This document shows positions 45,243-56,800 of a stretch of DNA of 64,000 nt, in pieces. The notes beneath the pieces were generated by a model. That model worked only from the letters and a program-made list of their open reading frames with translations. It ran no database searches and was not told where the DNA came from. The stretch comes from Gremmenia infestans (lineage: Eukaryota; Ascomycota; Leotiomycetes; Helotiales; Hamatocanthoscyphaceae), in assembly GCA_032629725.1 (NCBI GenBank), contig JAFEVB010000022.1:372001-436000 (forward strand). The letters run 5' to 3'. The translations under genes and the position numbers were made by a program. The first letter of the stretch is position 1; every line of letters starts with the position of its first letter.

Positions 45243-47272
45243 CTATGTCATGAAATATTTGGGGCCCTCCCCACCTTGCGGTGTAGTCCAGTTTATATCT
45301 ACTATCCGTTAGTAGTATTCAAGCTACAGGAAGTGAGGGGTAAATACTTTGATTCGGAACCTTGATGTCGCAGGTCTTGCAGTGAATGCAACTACAAAAG
45401 AATTAGCAAGCGCCATCAGGAGGAACAGTTTGACTTTAACTTACTTCTGCGCATTGATTTGGAACCGCACACCGATATCTTTCGTCTCATCCTCCACATA
45501 CTCATACACACCAGCAGGGCAGAATCGATTCTCAACTCCCTTATATTTTGGCCATTCTTCCTGAGCATGCGCTTCCCAATCTTTAACCTGTAAATGCACA
45601 GGCTGATCCTCTTCATGGTTTGTGCCCGTCCGGCTCACACTCGTCAAGATATCAAAGCTAATCTTGCCATCCGGTTTCTCGTACTCGATTTTCGGGTATT
45701 GATCCGCGGGTTTTGTCGCGGCGTAATCAGGTTTTCCATGCTTGAGCGTCCACGGCATTTTGCCTTTCAGAATATATGCTTCGAGTCCGGAGTACATGAT
45801 GCCGCCATAGAGTTTGAGAGGGCTGTGGAAGGATGGCCGCATGTTCCGGACTTCTTTGAGCTCTTTCCAGATGTAGGATTTTCGAAGAGAGTCTTCGTAA
45901 TCGTAGAGGAAGATTGAGCCGGAAGTAGTATGAGTGATTGCTGAGTAGGCTGCTTCTGCTGCAAGCATTCCAGATTTCATAGCTGTGTGGGTGCCTTTGA
46001 TCTTTGGGACGTTGAGAAAGCCGGCGGTGTCACCAATTAGAGCTCCACCGGGAAAGGAAACTTTGGGTATCGATTGGAAGCCTCCCTCATTCAAAGCTCG
46101 GGCACCATAGGAGATACACTTGCCTCCTTCGAGAACGGATTTGTAGAGAGGGTGATGCTTCATCTTTTGGAACTCGCCGTATGGTGATAGCCATGGATTT
46201 GGGTAATCCAAGCCCACGACCAACCCAACACTGACAAGGTTGTCTCCAAAATGATACATCCATCCACCACCATATGTATCTGCAGACAATGGGTAACCCA
46301 TAGAATGTACGACCTGGCCCTTTTGAAATTTCTCGGGTTGTACCTCCCATACCTCCTTCAGGCCAAGTCCATAGGTTTGATGCTGGCTCTCACTCCTAAG
46401 ATTGAAGTTCTTGATGACCTGTTTCGTGAGACTCCCATGACAGCCTTCGGCAAAAAGTGTGGCCTTTGCGTGGAATTCCATGCCTCTCTCGAAACTATCT
46501 TTTGGTTTCCCTTCCCTTGAAATACCCAAATCATTGGTTGCCACTCCCTTCACCGATCCATCTTTATCGTATAAGATCTCTGAAGCCGCAAAACCTGGAT
46601 AGACCTCAACCCCAAGCTCTTCAGCTCTTTCGCCAAGCCATCTTGTAAATTGATTCAAAGAAACAATGTAGTTGCCATGGTTGTTCATTTGTGGTGGGTG
46701 AGGTATGGGAATCGCGCTCGATTTCGTCAGGAATCGCATCTTGTCTCCGGTTGCAGGCGTCGCATGTTCGAATCTGTTCTCGTTTTCTTCTGAAAGCCAG
46801 TCGGGGATGAGCTCGTTGATTGCAATTGGTTCGATGACTGCTCCAGACAGGATATGTGCCCCAATCTCCCCGGCCTTCTCCAAGAGGATGACTCGAAAGT
46901 CCTCATTACCAGCCTCATTCGCGAGTTGCTTTAATCGGATAGCAGCACTAAGCCCAGCAGGACCTGTATGTGTTAGGATTGATCTAAGAAAAATGGTGTA
47001 GCAAGCTTACCTCCCCCCACTATACACACGTCAACCTCGTCGCTCTCCCGATCAATGTACTTGGGGTCCCAGTTGTCATTGGCTTCTGCGAGCCTCCTTG
47101 GAAGCGAAGTCGAGAATGTCCTTTGTTGAATAGGAGCTCTAGAGAGGCGGGCCCGTGGAGGGGCAAAGCTCAAATTAAGGCATCGTCGGGGATGCTGTGC
47201 AGACAGGCGGAGGGGACCTTGCCTCAACAGATTCCGCTGCAGACTTGTAGTAATTGATCTGGAGGAAGACAT
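45243..47272 (-). CDS. Electron-transfer-flavoprotein:ubiquinone oxidoreductase (ETF-QO), mitochondrial
   Basis: Inner-membrane iron-sulfur flavoprotein that moves electrons from ETF (fatty-acid and amino-acid oxidation) to ubiquinone; the yeast counterpart is Cir2. Exons 47272-47011, 46963-45445, 45391-45348 and 45301-45243 give 627 residues. An Arg/Ser-rich N terminus (~1-60, with QQRTFSTSLPRRLAEAND) fits a mitochondrial presequence. FAD-binding VDVCIVGGGPAGLSAAIRLK spans intron 1. GGALIGDTAGFLNVPKIKGT is the second FAD segment. The 4Fe-4S ligands are in FCPAGVYEY and NCIHCKTCDIK. The protein ends INWTTPQGGEGPKY, matching the family. The 44-nt exon 3 carrying three cluster cysteines and the 59-nt exon 4 are easy to miss; without them the enzyme would seem to lack its cluster. 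Confidence 0.95.
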
Positions 47273-48916
47273 TATGGATTATTATTGTCGCCGCATTGCC
47301 TTGCCTTGCCTTGCCTTGCCGTCAATCGACAATCAACAATGGGCAATCGAATTGTCGGAATTATGCGTCATGAAGTTCTCCCGGTTTAGTGAGTTTGTTT
47401 TGCCCTCGGTCCATGCCATGTCGGATGGTGTCGGCTAAGGTCGGTCAAGGTCGGTCGGCCCCAGCCAATAAGAAAGAGCCTGAATCAAAGCCATGCTATG
47501 CCATTTAGTTCAACTGGTGAACTATACGGGATGGCTACAAGTACATGTACAGTAGACAGCATCTTGCAATGGTGGCTTCTTTTTCTTTTTCTTTCTCTTT
47601 CAAGGTTACGGGAAATACAGTACTGTGAAATGCGGTATGAGTGCAGTAAGCATAACCATCGCTACTCAGCCTCAAACTCCGCAGCTGGAGATCTCCTTGT
47701 CGCTCAGTGTTTGGACCTGAAAGATCCCCCGCCTTCTTTATTATGCACCTAAGTAGAGTCGCGAGAACTTCCCCTCAAGCACAAAAATGATATCTGATCT
47801 TGGACGCCAAGATTGCGCCATTCCCATCTAGAAAAGTCTCGTTTGAAGCGCCAAGAAGTGTCTTGTCTAATTAATGAATTCTTCCGATCTTTTCACTTGG
47901 CAAAACAGTTGTTTGGCCTGGAAGTTTCTCGGTCAAGTTTTTCGTCTGTATAGTTCTGTCACAAACCTGGAGGCGGGTCTTCAAGGTACAAACAGTACAG
48001 CGCTTGGCTACGAAACGTCGTGGTGATACTCGGCACTTCTTCTTCCCGGCACATCGACCGTGGAGGATCCTATTCGGATTGATACTCTTAGAGCGGAGGC
48101 GCCGTGCACATCATACTGGTGAACGTTTCGGAATCTTCTCTTGCACCCGAGCGTGTTTGAGTGGCGTTTTGTTGACTGGACCCCCTGTTAAGCGAGCAAT
48201 GGAGCCTCACCCAACAACACCCGGGCTGCACATCCTCTCCGCTTCATGACAATTCTACTGTAGTCTTTAATGTATCTTGTTTCGAAGAACCGCTCAGTCT
48301 GGAACAGCGAATGCTTCTTTCTCAGCGCGAATTGTCTTGACCCTCTTTCGACAAGGTTCTTGGGTGGCTTGCTAGCACACAGTCTTTGCCCGAAGAAGTC
48401 TTCAGATGCAAAGATCGGCTGGGATTAGATTCGAGCGGCTCTTCCCCGTGCTTTTCGTCCCAGGCTCACGTTCCTATTCTTGGATGTCTCTGATCACTCA
48501 TGCTCTGCTCTCTTGTTCCCATTGGCCTGCCGACACTGCCAGTGCTCGCTCCAGGAAACTTAGTTCTGATTTGAGATGCAGATCAGACGAGTCAAGGTTG
48601 AGAGGGGAAGGTTTTTTCTATGGCATCGTTTCATGAAGTTCTCACATCATCAGTCCCCCAGGTCTCGTGATCAAGATAATTCATGGACTGATATAAGACC
48701 CACGTCTTCGCATGATTCTCTTTCTATCCCCATCCACTTCCCAACTTTCACGTGCAGGCCATTTGTTGTATATATTTTTCATAAGAGGTAAGCTGAACCA
48801 ACATCTACATTCAGGTCTTGGCTAATAAGCATCTAGCTGTGCTCCCAGTTTACATTCTTTCACGCCAATATACTTTTAACGAGCTTGACGCTTTATCACC
48901 TCTCACTACTTTCATC
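47273..48916. other. Intergenic, divergent promoter region
   Basis: Lies between the ETF-QO start (minus) and the mini-exon gene start (plus). A CCTTG repeat (47297-47320) sits near the ETF-QO start. A CT-rich leader precedes 48917. No gene. Confidence 0.45.
47297..47320. repeat. CCTTG pentamer repeat
   Basis: GCCTTGCCTTGCCTTGCCTT; about five copies. Confidence 0.85.
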
Positions 48917-51018
48917 ATGAAGAACTTCGCCTCCATCCTTACATTCATTGCCATCTCGGCCAGCGTTGTATCTGCTAGAGCTCTCCCTGCGGCTGATAGC
49001 CTCGAAGCAAGATTCCCATACGTCGGAGACGAGGTCATCGCTCGTTCACCAAAGAAGGCCAAGGCGGCAGCCAACGGAACTGCCTCGGCGGCCACAGCAG
49101 TAACCAGCGCGACTGGAGGAAAGAAAGCAAAGGCAGCAAAGGCCGGAGCTGCTTCTGCGTCTGGAGTCGCGGCCACTAAAGGAAAAGCGGCAAAGGGACA
49201 AGCAGCGGGTAACGCCACTGTTGCTGGAGTTGCTCAAGCATCTGGCGCGTCGACAGGAAAGAAGGCGAAGGTAATTCGATTCCAGAACCCCGAGCTGCTA
49301 ATCTGAAATGGGATCTCTCACTGAACTGAGACATTTTACTCCACGGCTTCATACCAAGATGATGGAAATTTTTGACTCGAGCCGTTAAGTTAAATGTCTC
49401 GCGCTCAATGAGACATTACCACGAGGATTGACTCCAGAAATTGTTCGCGTCCTAACAAAATGCTAGGGATCTGCCACTGCCGCTGCTGCTACAAACAACA
49501 ACGCCGCAGCAAGCGGAGATTTGACTAGTATCGTACAAGGCCTCACTGGCATCAACATCGGATCTCTTGTAAGAAATCCATTTCATTGTCCCTCGTTGGT
49601 TTTGCTGGGGTTCCCGAAGATCGTCTCGGGGCTTGAGATCCTTTGGGATGAATTTCTCACTCAACATGGGACATTTTACTTTATAGTTTTTAAAATAACT
49701 TACTGACTTGTTTCCAGGGACTACGAAGCCTTCCAGTACTTGAGACTCGCAAAGGAAAGAAGAACGCGACGGCGACAGCAACGGTAGGCACCTACTTTAT
49801 TTATCTCATTCACCGATGAGTTCTGCATCGAAACTAAATCCCGAGATGTCCAAGAAACAAGAACTAATGGTTTAATAGACCGCAACTGCCGCAGGAGCGA
49901 AAGGAGCCAAAGCTGTGAGTCATTTGAACGTCAATAACCAAAATTTGAATTCTAACAAACATAGGCCAAAGCAGGAGCCGCAAAGGTTTGTTTTCCTTGT
50001 CACAAACAATAACGATCGTTACTAACGACCTTATAAGGCATCTGGTGCTGCCGCAGGAGCTGCCGCAGGAGCGAAAGGAGCCAAAGTTGTGAGTCATTTG
50101 AATGTCAATAAGCCAAAACTTGAATTCTAACAAATATAGGCCAAAGCAGGAGCCGCAAAGGTTTGTTTTTCTTGTCACAAATAATGCACGATCCTTACTA
50201 ACGACCTTATAAGGCATCTGGTGCTGCCGCCGCCGGTACAGTAAGTCCTCCCTAAAATGCAGTCAGCATTGTCTTCTTTACGACCTGCGCTTCTCCCCAC
50301 ATCCCCAGCCCTTTTCCCACTGGCCTCGTTACGCACTCTCCCTTTCCACTGAACTATCGTCATGCAACCAGTATCGCTAATTCCTAAACAGGCCACTACT
50401 GGAAAAGCCGCCAAGGCAGTACGTTTGTCCCTATGAACTCGGATCATTCTTAGCTAACATTCCTAGGCTAAGGCTGGTGCAGCCAAGGCATCGACTGCTA
50501 GTACAGCGTCTGGTGCAGCTGATGTCAACGCTGCTGCTAGCGATGGATCTGGTGGGATCGCCGTAAGTTCTTTCTGAGTTTGACAGTACCGGGTTTACTA
50601 CAAACTCCATATGTTTCTGCAACCTGACTAACACATTTCGTAGGCTGCCGTACGTATTTGAAAACGCTGAAGTCGAGTTTGAGATCTTTAGGGGGGGTGT
50701 CTCGCGCAAAATGAGACAACTCCCTCACGGCTCAATCTCGACCCTGTTCCTTCAATACACTCGAACTAACAAGCTACTAGGCCGCTGCCCAAAGCGCTGT
50801 AGATGCCGCCGCAGATGGAGTACGTTCACACGTTCTTTCAAATCTTTGAGACATCATACTAACAACCTTCAAGACCCTCGTTACCGCAGCCAGTTCCGCA
50901 GCAGTACGTTCTCACTCCGTCCCATCCATCCATCCCTCCCAATCCTACAAAAAGCTAACACATACCCCAGACCTCCACAGCTGCCAAGAAAGGCGCCAAA
51001 GGCAAGGCAGCCGCCTAG
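48917..51018 (+). CDS. Secreted Ala/Lys/Gly-rich repeat protein built from 14 phase-0 mini-exons
   Basis: Function unknown. Exons: 48917-49270, 49467-49568, 49718-49783, 49879-49914, 49965-49985, 50038-50088, 50140-50160, 50214-50240, 50392-50418, 50467-50562, 50644-50649, 50781-50819, 50874-50903 and 50971-51018; 924 nt, 307 residues. Every intron is phase 0. Exons 5 and 7 are the same 21 nt (AKAGAAK). Exon 11 would be only GCTGCC. The N terminus MKNFASILTFIAISASVVSA is a signal peptide, followed by a short spacer (LEARFPYVGDEVIARSP) that could be a propeptide. The mature part is basic and disordered, histone-H1-like in composition (GAKGAKA, AKKGAKGKAAA). Exon-intron-exon modules 4-6 and 6-8 are near copies, introns included. 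Splice sites are visible; individual tiny exons need transcript proof. Confidence 0.8.
49879..50240 (+). repeat. Duplicated exon-intron module inside the mini-exon gene
   Basis: Two near-identical blocks, about 49886-50060 and 50062-50234. Each holds the end of a GAKGAK exon, an intron starting GTGAGTCATTTGAA, the 21-nt AKAGAAK exon, an intron starting GTTTGTTTT, and the start of an ASGAA exon. Introns differ by a few substitutions only, so the duplication is recent. Confidence 0.85.
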
Positions 51019-51713
51019 ACGCATTCATCGTTTCTGAACGAACGGTATTCATTTGTTACTTAAGAACGTGGACATGAACATTGGGAGGTGCATATTTGGA
51101 TAGGATAGGTGATAGGAAACGGGTCAGGATAGGAGTATTGAAAATTAGACATATTGTGATTGAATCAACTGGTTTGAAAAATTACCCTACTGTATGAGTA
51201 TGAGTATGAATATTTTACGCGCTTTGTGCGTGGAAAAATGATTTGAATGAATGGGAACTAATGAACGAATAAATTTAAGATGCTTTTTGGTGTTTGTCTT
51301 GTTTATGGGAGAAGGTTGGGATGAATTTTTAAGGGTTAGATGAAATGCGAATGGATATCTTAAGTGGGAGTTTACTTGAGGCACATTGCGACATAAACTC
51401 CACGTATATTCACCGAGATCAGTCGTGTAAAATGTACCATTCGCCTCTTTCTTGACATATACTATTTCTACGTGTGAAAGATTTAACTCTTGCTTCATGT
51501 CGGCCGGTGAGCAGGGATGCACCCACTTAAAGATTAATTATCTTAAGACTCCAAAGATGAAACATCTAGATGATATGTATAAGGTGAATAGACATGAATA
51601 GTCTATTGATTGAGGGATACTAAATCGCGAGAATTGCCACCACGTCTCTGAGCGCAAAAGAATGCGGTGAGAAAGACATGGCATAACTTCTTCCTCTTTC
51701 CCTTCTCCCTTGT
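51019..51713. other. Intergenic
   Basis: 3' flank of the mini-exon gene. Nothing recognised. Confidence 0.4.
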
Positions 51714-51923
51714 CTCCTACAACGGTTTACTTTACGGCCTTCTGCCGAGTGCAAAACCCTGAGCTTTTCATATAATCCTTATGCCAGGCTTATGAAATCG
51801 GCATCGGCATTTGTCGTTGGCTTTTAATGTCTTACGCGCCTGGCACATTGTAAGCTGGTGTGGCTTTTCCCCATACACCGCGAGGGTTGGCTTTTCATAC
51901 AGAAGGTCGTAACACTGTAGGAG
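51714..51923 (+). repeat. MITE-like inverted-repeat element, copy D
   Basis: About 210 bp, 48 kb away from the other copies. Left end CTCCTACA then TTTACGGCCTTCTGC; right end CAGAAGGTCGTAACACTGTA then GGAG; the two ends are inverted copies. The interior shares CTTTTAATGTC, GGCACATTGTAA and CACCGCGAGG with copies B and C. Confidence 0.75.
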
Positions 51924-52098
51924 GTAAACATTCTAGCCTCGATATCTTCCGTGAAACTGTCAGTCCGTGTCCGTGTGTCTGCATTTGATCATGACACGGT
52001 CGAAGATTGTGCCTTTCGGGACCTGCTACCAAAAGACAGAGTATATCTGTCAGCTTTAGATAAACAACCATGTTAAATGTATCTGCTGAATATGTTCA
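51924..52098. other. Short spacer after element copy D
   Basis: Nothing recognised. Confidence 0.3.
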
Positions 52099-53301
52099 TC
52101 ATGTAAGGTCCGTCTCAGCAACATCCTTAACCCACCTCCTCGCCACCACCCCCTCCTCTACAACCCTCTTCATCTCCTCACTCCCCAACATCCTCGCATA
52201 CTCCACCGCACTCCCCCAAGCCCCCCTCACCTCCGGATCTGCCCCCATCCCCAACAACCACCTCACTCTCTCCACAGCCCCCGCCATAACCGCATGCACA
52301 ATCGCATACCTCGCCACCATATGCCGCGACTCCTCCGCCTGATTCACATCCGCCCCACGCTCCACCAGCAGCGCCATGACCGGAATCCTGCCCACATCAA
52401 ACTCTCTACTCGGCGTGACCGCATCCACATGTGGATTCTCACCAGCCGGACACACTCCCGCGGCACAGTGCAACGGTACGCCGTTCCGGATCTCCGCGCC
52501 CGCATCGAGCAGCAAGCGCACCGTCTCTACATCACAGCTACCGGCTGCGGCCTGGAGCGCCGCGCACGAATCCGTCTCCGACGCACCATTGCGATCGCGG
52601 TTGTCGCGCTGGGCGCCGAGGTTGGGGTTCGCGCCGTGGGCGAGGAACCAGTGGAGAAGGGGCAGGTTAGTGATGATTTTAGGGAGCAAGACTTCGCCGT
52701 AGTAGCCTGGGGTGTTGGGGGTCCAGCCGTGGTGCGTTAAGAGTTCGAAGAGTGGGATCTGCAGGTCTGGAGGCGCGGAAAGAATGGTGGTTGTGGTTTG
52801 GCGCACAATGGGCGCGCCGGCCGAGAGGAGGTAACGGGCAACTTCGATGTTGCCGGCAGTAAGGGCGATGATGAGGCCGTGGTGCAGGAAGGAGGGCGTG
52901 GGTGTTTTTATAGGCGCGGATCTGTGGCTCTCTGTGGAGATGATGGACTGGACTGTGGATAGAGGGCCATGCTGGCAGGCGGATTCGAAGGATTCCCGAG
53001 AGGCCTGGGAAGCGGCGGAGTCTGGGACAAAGATTATGTCGTTGGGCTCCATGATGGGGAGGTCGTCGTAAGCTCGGCCCATAGTTGAGGACAAGCTTGG
53101 GCCCATATTTCTTGCTTGAGGCTGTATGGATTGCGGTTGGAGAGTTTTGCCATTATTACCATTCTTGCTAGCAATTACTTGTTGTTGCTGATGCTTGGCC
53201 CAGGCCATCATCTGCATCTGCTTGTGTGCATTCATCATTCCTTGCTGACGAACTTGCTGTTGACGCGACCGCATGTCAGAATCGTCGGTCATCTTGGTCA
53301 A
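52099..53301 (-). CDS. Ankyrin-repeat protein, 400 residues
   Basis: Probably a protein-binding adaptor; the partner is unknown. Single exon. Residues 1-60 are Gln/Met-rich (MRSRQQQVRQQGMMNAHKQM), residues 60-95 a linker, then degenerate ankyrin repeats: ALTAGNIEVARYLLSAGAPI, LPLLHWFLAHGANPNL, AAAGSCDVETVRLLLDAGAE, PLHCAAG, MALLVERGADVNQ, AIVHAVMAGAVERVRWLLGM with GADPEV. No signal peptide or membrane helix. The gene has a higher GC content than its flanks. The second ATG (codon 4) is an alternative start. Confidence 0.85.
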   Translation of the reverse strand: MTKMTDDSDMRSRQQQVRQQGMMNAHKQMQMMAWAKHQQQQVIASKNGNNGKTLQPQSIQPQARNMGPSLSSTMGRAYDDLPIMEPNDIIFVPDSAASQASRESFESACQHGPLSTVQSIISTESHRSAPIKTPTPSFLHHGLIIALTAGNIEVARYLLSAGAPIVRQTTTTILSAPPDLQIPLFELLTHHGWTPNTPGYYGEVLLPKIITNLPLLHWFLAHGANPNLGAQRDNRDRNGASETDSCAALQAAAGSCDVETVRLLLDAGAEIRNGVPLHCAAGVCPAGENPHVDAVTPSREFDVGRIPVMALLVERGADVNQAEESRHMVARYAIVHAVMAGAVERVRWLLGMGADPEVRGAWGSAVEYARMLGSEEMKRVVEEGVVARRWVKDVAETDLT

Positions 53302-53889
53302 CGTTCAGTTGAGTTGAATTGAGTTGACAAAACAGTTTCCCTTCATAATGCTGTTAGCTCGATGATCAGATACCGAAGGATAGGATAGGATAGGTACCTA
53401 GATATAGATATCGGATGTTGGTAACTAAATATCAGTCTGTAGTTGTCTCATATATGACTCTTTTCAAGTTGTTGGAGGTTTACGTGGTTTTAAAAAGATC
53501 GGTAGGATTCATGTAAAATAATCCATTCCTGTGTACTTGTTATGAGTAACGTGATACAAACCCCCCTGACAGCTGACTAATTCGATCCTCTGGCTCTAAT
53601 GCTCTTTTACTTGTCTATCAACATCATATATTTATATCTTTTTATATATGCTACATAATCACATCATTTGCGGAGTACGATGTCTGGGAACGGTCGCAAT
53701 GTTACATAAGAAATGGCTACGATAAGCCGGGCCCCTCCCCCCATTCTTCTCAACGGGTATCCCATTATTGAAAATATCCGGTCTTCATTCAGCGCAACTT
53801 GTAAATAAAGTACACTATGCACTATGATTTGACCAAGCCAATCAATCGTAGCAGGATCATCAATATCTCAACTCAACTCAAGAAAATCT
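53302..53889. other. Intergenic
   Basis: AT-rich spacer, the 5' flank of the ankyrin gene and the 3' flank of the large gene. Nothing recognised. Confidence 0.4.
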
Positions 53890-56800
53890 TCATCTGACAA
53901 GCCAATCTTTTGGACTCTCTGGTATTGCCATCGATAGTCGCCATAACCTGGTACTTTCAACCGTTTTCAACGGAGCTGGTTGTCTCTTCTTCTGTACCCA
54001 AGGCGCGGTATGCGGGTTAGAGAAGAGGGCCGGCAATTGGGTAATTTTACTCGTCGCAGACTCCCACATCTTTTCGCTAGACTCGTTTTGTGGCGCCTTT
54101 GTGCGTACTGGCGTCCAGAATGTCATTCCTTGAAAGTTATTGTCCGAGGATGCAGGGGTCCAGAGGTCCTCGTTGCCAATTTCAAGGGAGCTGGACGAGC
54201 GAGAACGAGTCCCTGATGCTTTGGAAGTTGAATGAAGCCAGTGAGTATTTGATTCGGTGCTAAGAGTTGTCTCGAATAAACTGCTTGACTCCAGATGTGG
54301 GAGTATGTCTGCACGTTGTGTAGAAGCTTTCTTAATATATTGGCCTCGCACATTTGCAAACATGTCCGGCGAATCAACGGCTTCTGGTCGTTGGGGCATC
54401 CACAACAAGTTGCTATCATCAGTCTTCTTCACGGGAGACGCCTGCATGCCTCGGGGAGCCCAAGTCTGAGACTTGACCTTGGTTGCAATCAGCCAGTTGT
54501 GCTCTGAGACTAGGGATTGAGTTGGTTGCCAAAATGCAGAAGACTCAAGACTTGGTAAATCAAAAGTCCTTGTTACGACAGCTTTCCGAACAATTGTGTG
54601 GACTTGAGCAACTGGAAGTGGAGCTTCACGCTTGGACGTAGTACCCTTTGACCACAAGGGTGCAACAGTCTGGGCATTGATGATGGAAGGCGTGGCCCAG
54701 AGCAAAGGAGCTGATATTTGAGTAGACACATAACCGATGGCAGCTGGGTGGATCTGGGTTGTCGTCGTGGTCATATCACGTGTGAAAAATACTGGGTGTC
54801 GCATCGAAGGGTCATATTCTGCTATATGGGAAGTTGAAGGGCTTCGAGTAAGTGATTCAGCGAGAGCCGGTGTACCGGGTTGAGACGTCATGGTTCGGGC
54901 CCTCTTCAATGGTGTGCTTTCCAAGACAAAAGCTTTAGTCTCTGCAAGATCTTCTGGGGAAAGAACTCTTGACTCTCGGAGTCGCACCAATTGCTTGACT
55001 GGTACAGGAATGTTGGACTCTCTCGCATGTTCCGCCACGGATTTTGGAGCTTTATTGGGTGTTGGACGAAGAGGAATCTTTGATGGATGCTTGGAGTCAT
55101 CTACTGGCGTGTGAGATGGAGACTTCTTTCTGGACCTAGACTCCCACCAGGTCGCAGCAGATCCAATTGATCCCCAGATAGAAGAAGCTTTAGTGCTAGT
55201 TGACTTTACAGAAGAAGCATCGGAAGAAGGCGAAGATTCTCCCGAGGACGAACTGGAGTAAACAGACGGGCTGACAGGTCTGATTGACGATTCCGAGATC
55301 CAATGGTGTTCAGAGCAAGCTCCTTCTTCTCGATACCAGAGCTTGGTCGATGCAAGTTTACTCAATGGTGCATGGGTTGTTCGGGGCTTGCAGGCAATAT
55401 TGATTGCGGCAGGCATCAAAGCGGTTGACCGGTAATCAGATCGCGCAATGGAAACATCGAAGAGCCCTATATCACTTTTCGTTGCCTCGGTTGTCTCCCG
55501 TGCCCACATTAGATTTGGTTTGACAGATGATGATGTCTGAGCAATGGTCGGCTTGGATGTCCATTCTATCTGTCGTTTAGGGCCAAGACTGCGAGACCAC
55601 AAGGTTCGAGATGAAATCATTGGAAGATGTGCTGCAGCAGAGCGAGACTTTCTCAACATGTTGAGTGCTGCAGGTTCTGCTTTTGTTGTGCGCATCACGG
55701 CTTGGTCGTTGGTTGCGGTGAAAAGACCTGGAGTACGAAGGTCCTCCTTCTCTGGAGTTGCTTGCCACATATATTCTTTACGAGCAGGAACTCGGCTTTC
55801 CAAAGTGCTTCGCATACTCCACATTGAAGTCGCGGTCGAGATTAACGTCTCGGAGGATGGTGCTATCCATAAGTTGTGGGTAACAAGTTCTGGCAGAGTT
55901 TCGGAAATACGGGTTTTGGGTCTAAGGAAATCATCCTTTGCTGAAACGAAAGACTTCCAAACAGCCTCTTCGGGTTGAGGCAAGCCAATCATATTTGCAT
56001 CTTTGTCGGAAATTAGGCCACTGGTCCAAAGTTGAGATACCACTCTTGGTGCTGGTACAAGGGGTTGAATCGGGAATTTGGTTGCAAGTACGGTAGTACC
56101 CGGTGTCCACGACTCGTCAAGACCAATTTCCTGGTCCTCGGGATCGGCTTCGAACTCAGTCTCACTATCGTCATCATAATCTTCAATGATATCTCTAGAA
56201 TCTGTTTGTTGTGATGCCGGAAGAAGACTGTCCCTGGAAGGTACGTCTCTGGATTTTAGGAGACTGGCGATTTCCCACAATGTTGTTTCGTCAAAATCGT
56301 CGTCACTCTCTGGGTCGGGGTCATCCTCATGTTCCTCGTCGTATTCATCAAAGAACGAAGATGAGTATTCTGACGAGTCCGGTTCTAGCTGGTGAGATCT
56401 TGCCTCTAGTTTCGTGTTGATGACTGGGCCAGCTAGAAGAGCGGGATTGAAGGCCGGCTGGTAGACAGCTGAATCGGATTTTTCTCCCCAAGGGAATTGG
56501 AAGATCCCAAGCGTGTCTCGCTTGTTCGGTAGGGGAAGAGGATTTTCGACTAGATGTAGATTAGCTAAAAGTTCACTCATTATTCCAAAAAAAATCTCAT
56601 ACTGATATCAGGGAGGAAGGTAACACGTTTTGATTTCCGTTGCGGTCTCTGGGTTACGGGCCGCGCCTTGACGCTGGGTGCTCGCAATGGTTTAGAGCCC
56701 CAGAGCCCCACGACAGGCTGGCGGCGCTCGGATAACTTGGGTTTTGACCATAGAGTAGAGCTATAAATAGACGAAGAGTTTCCAGAGCGACGTTGTACTG

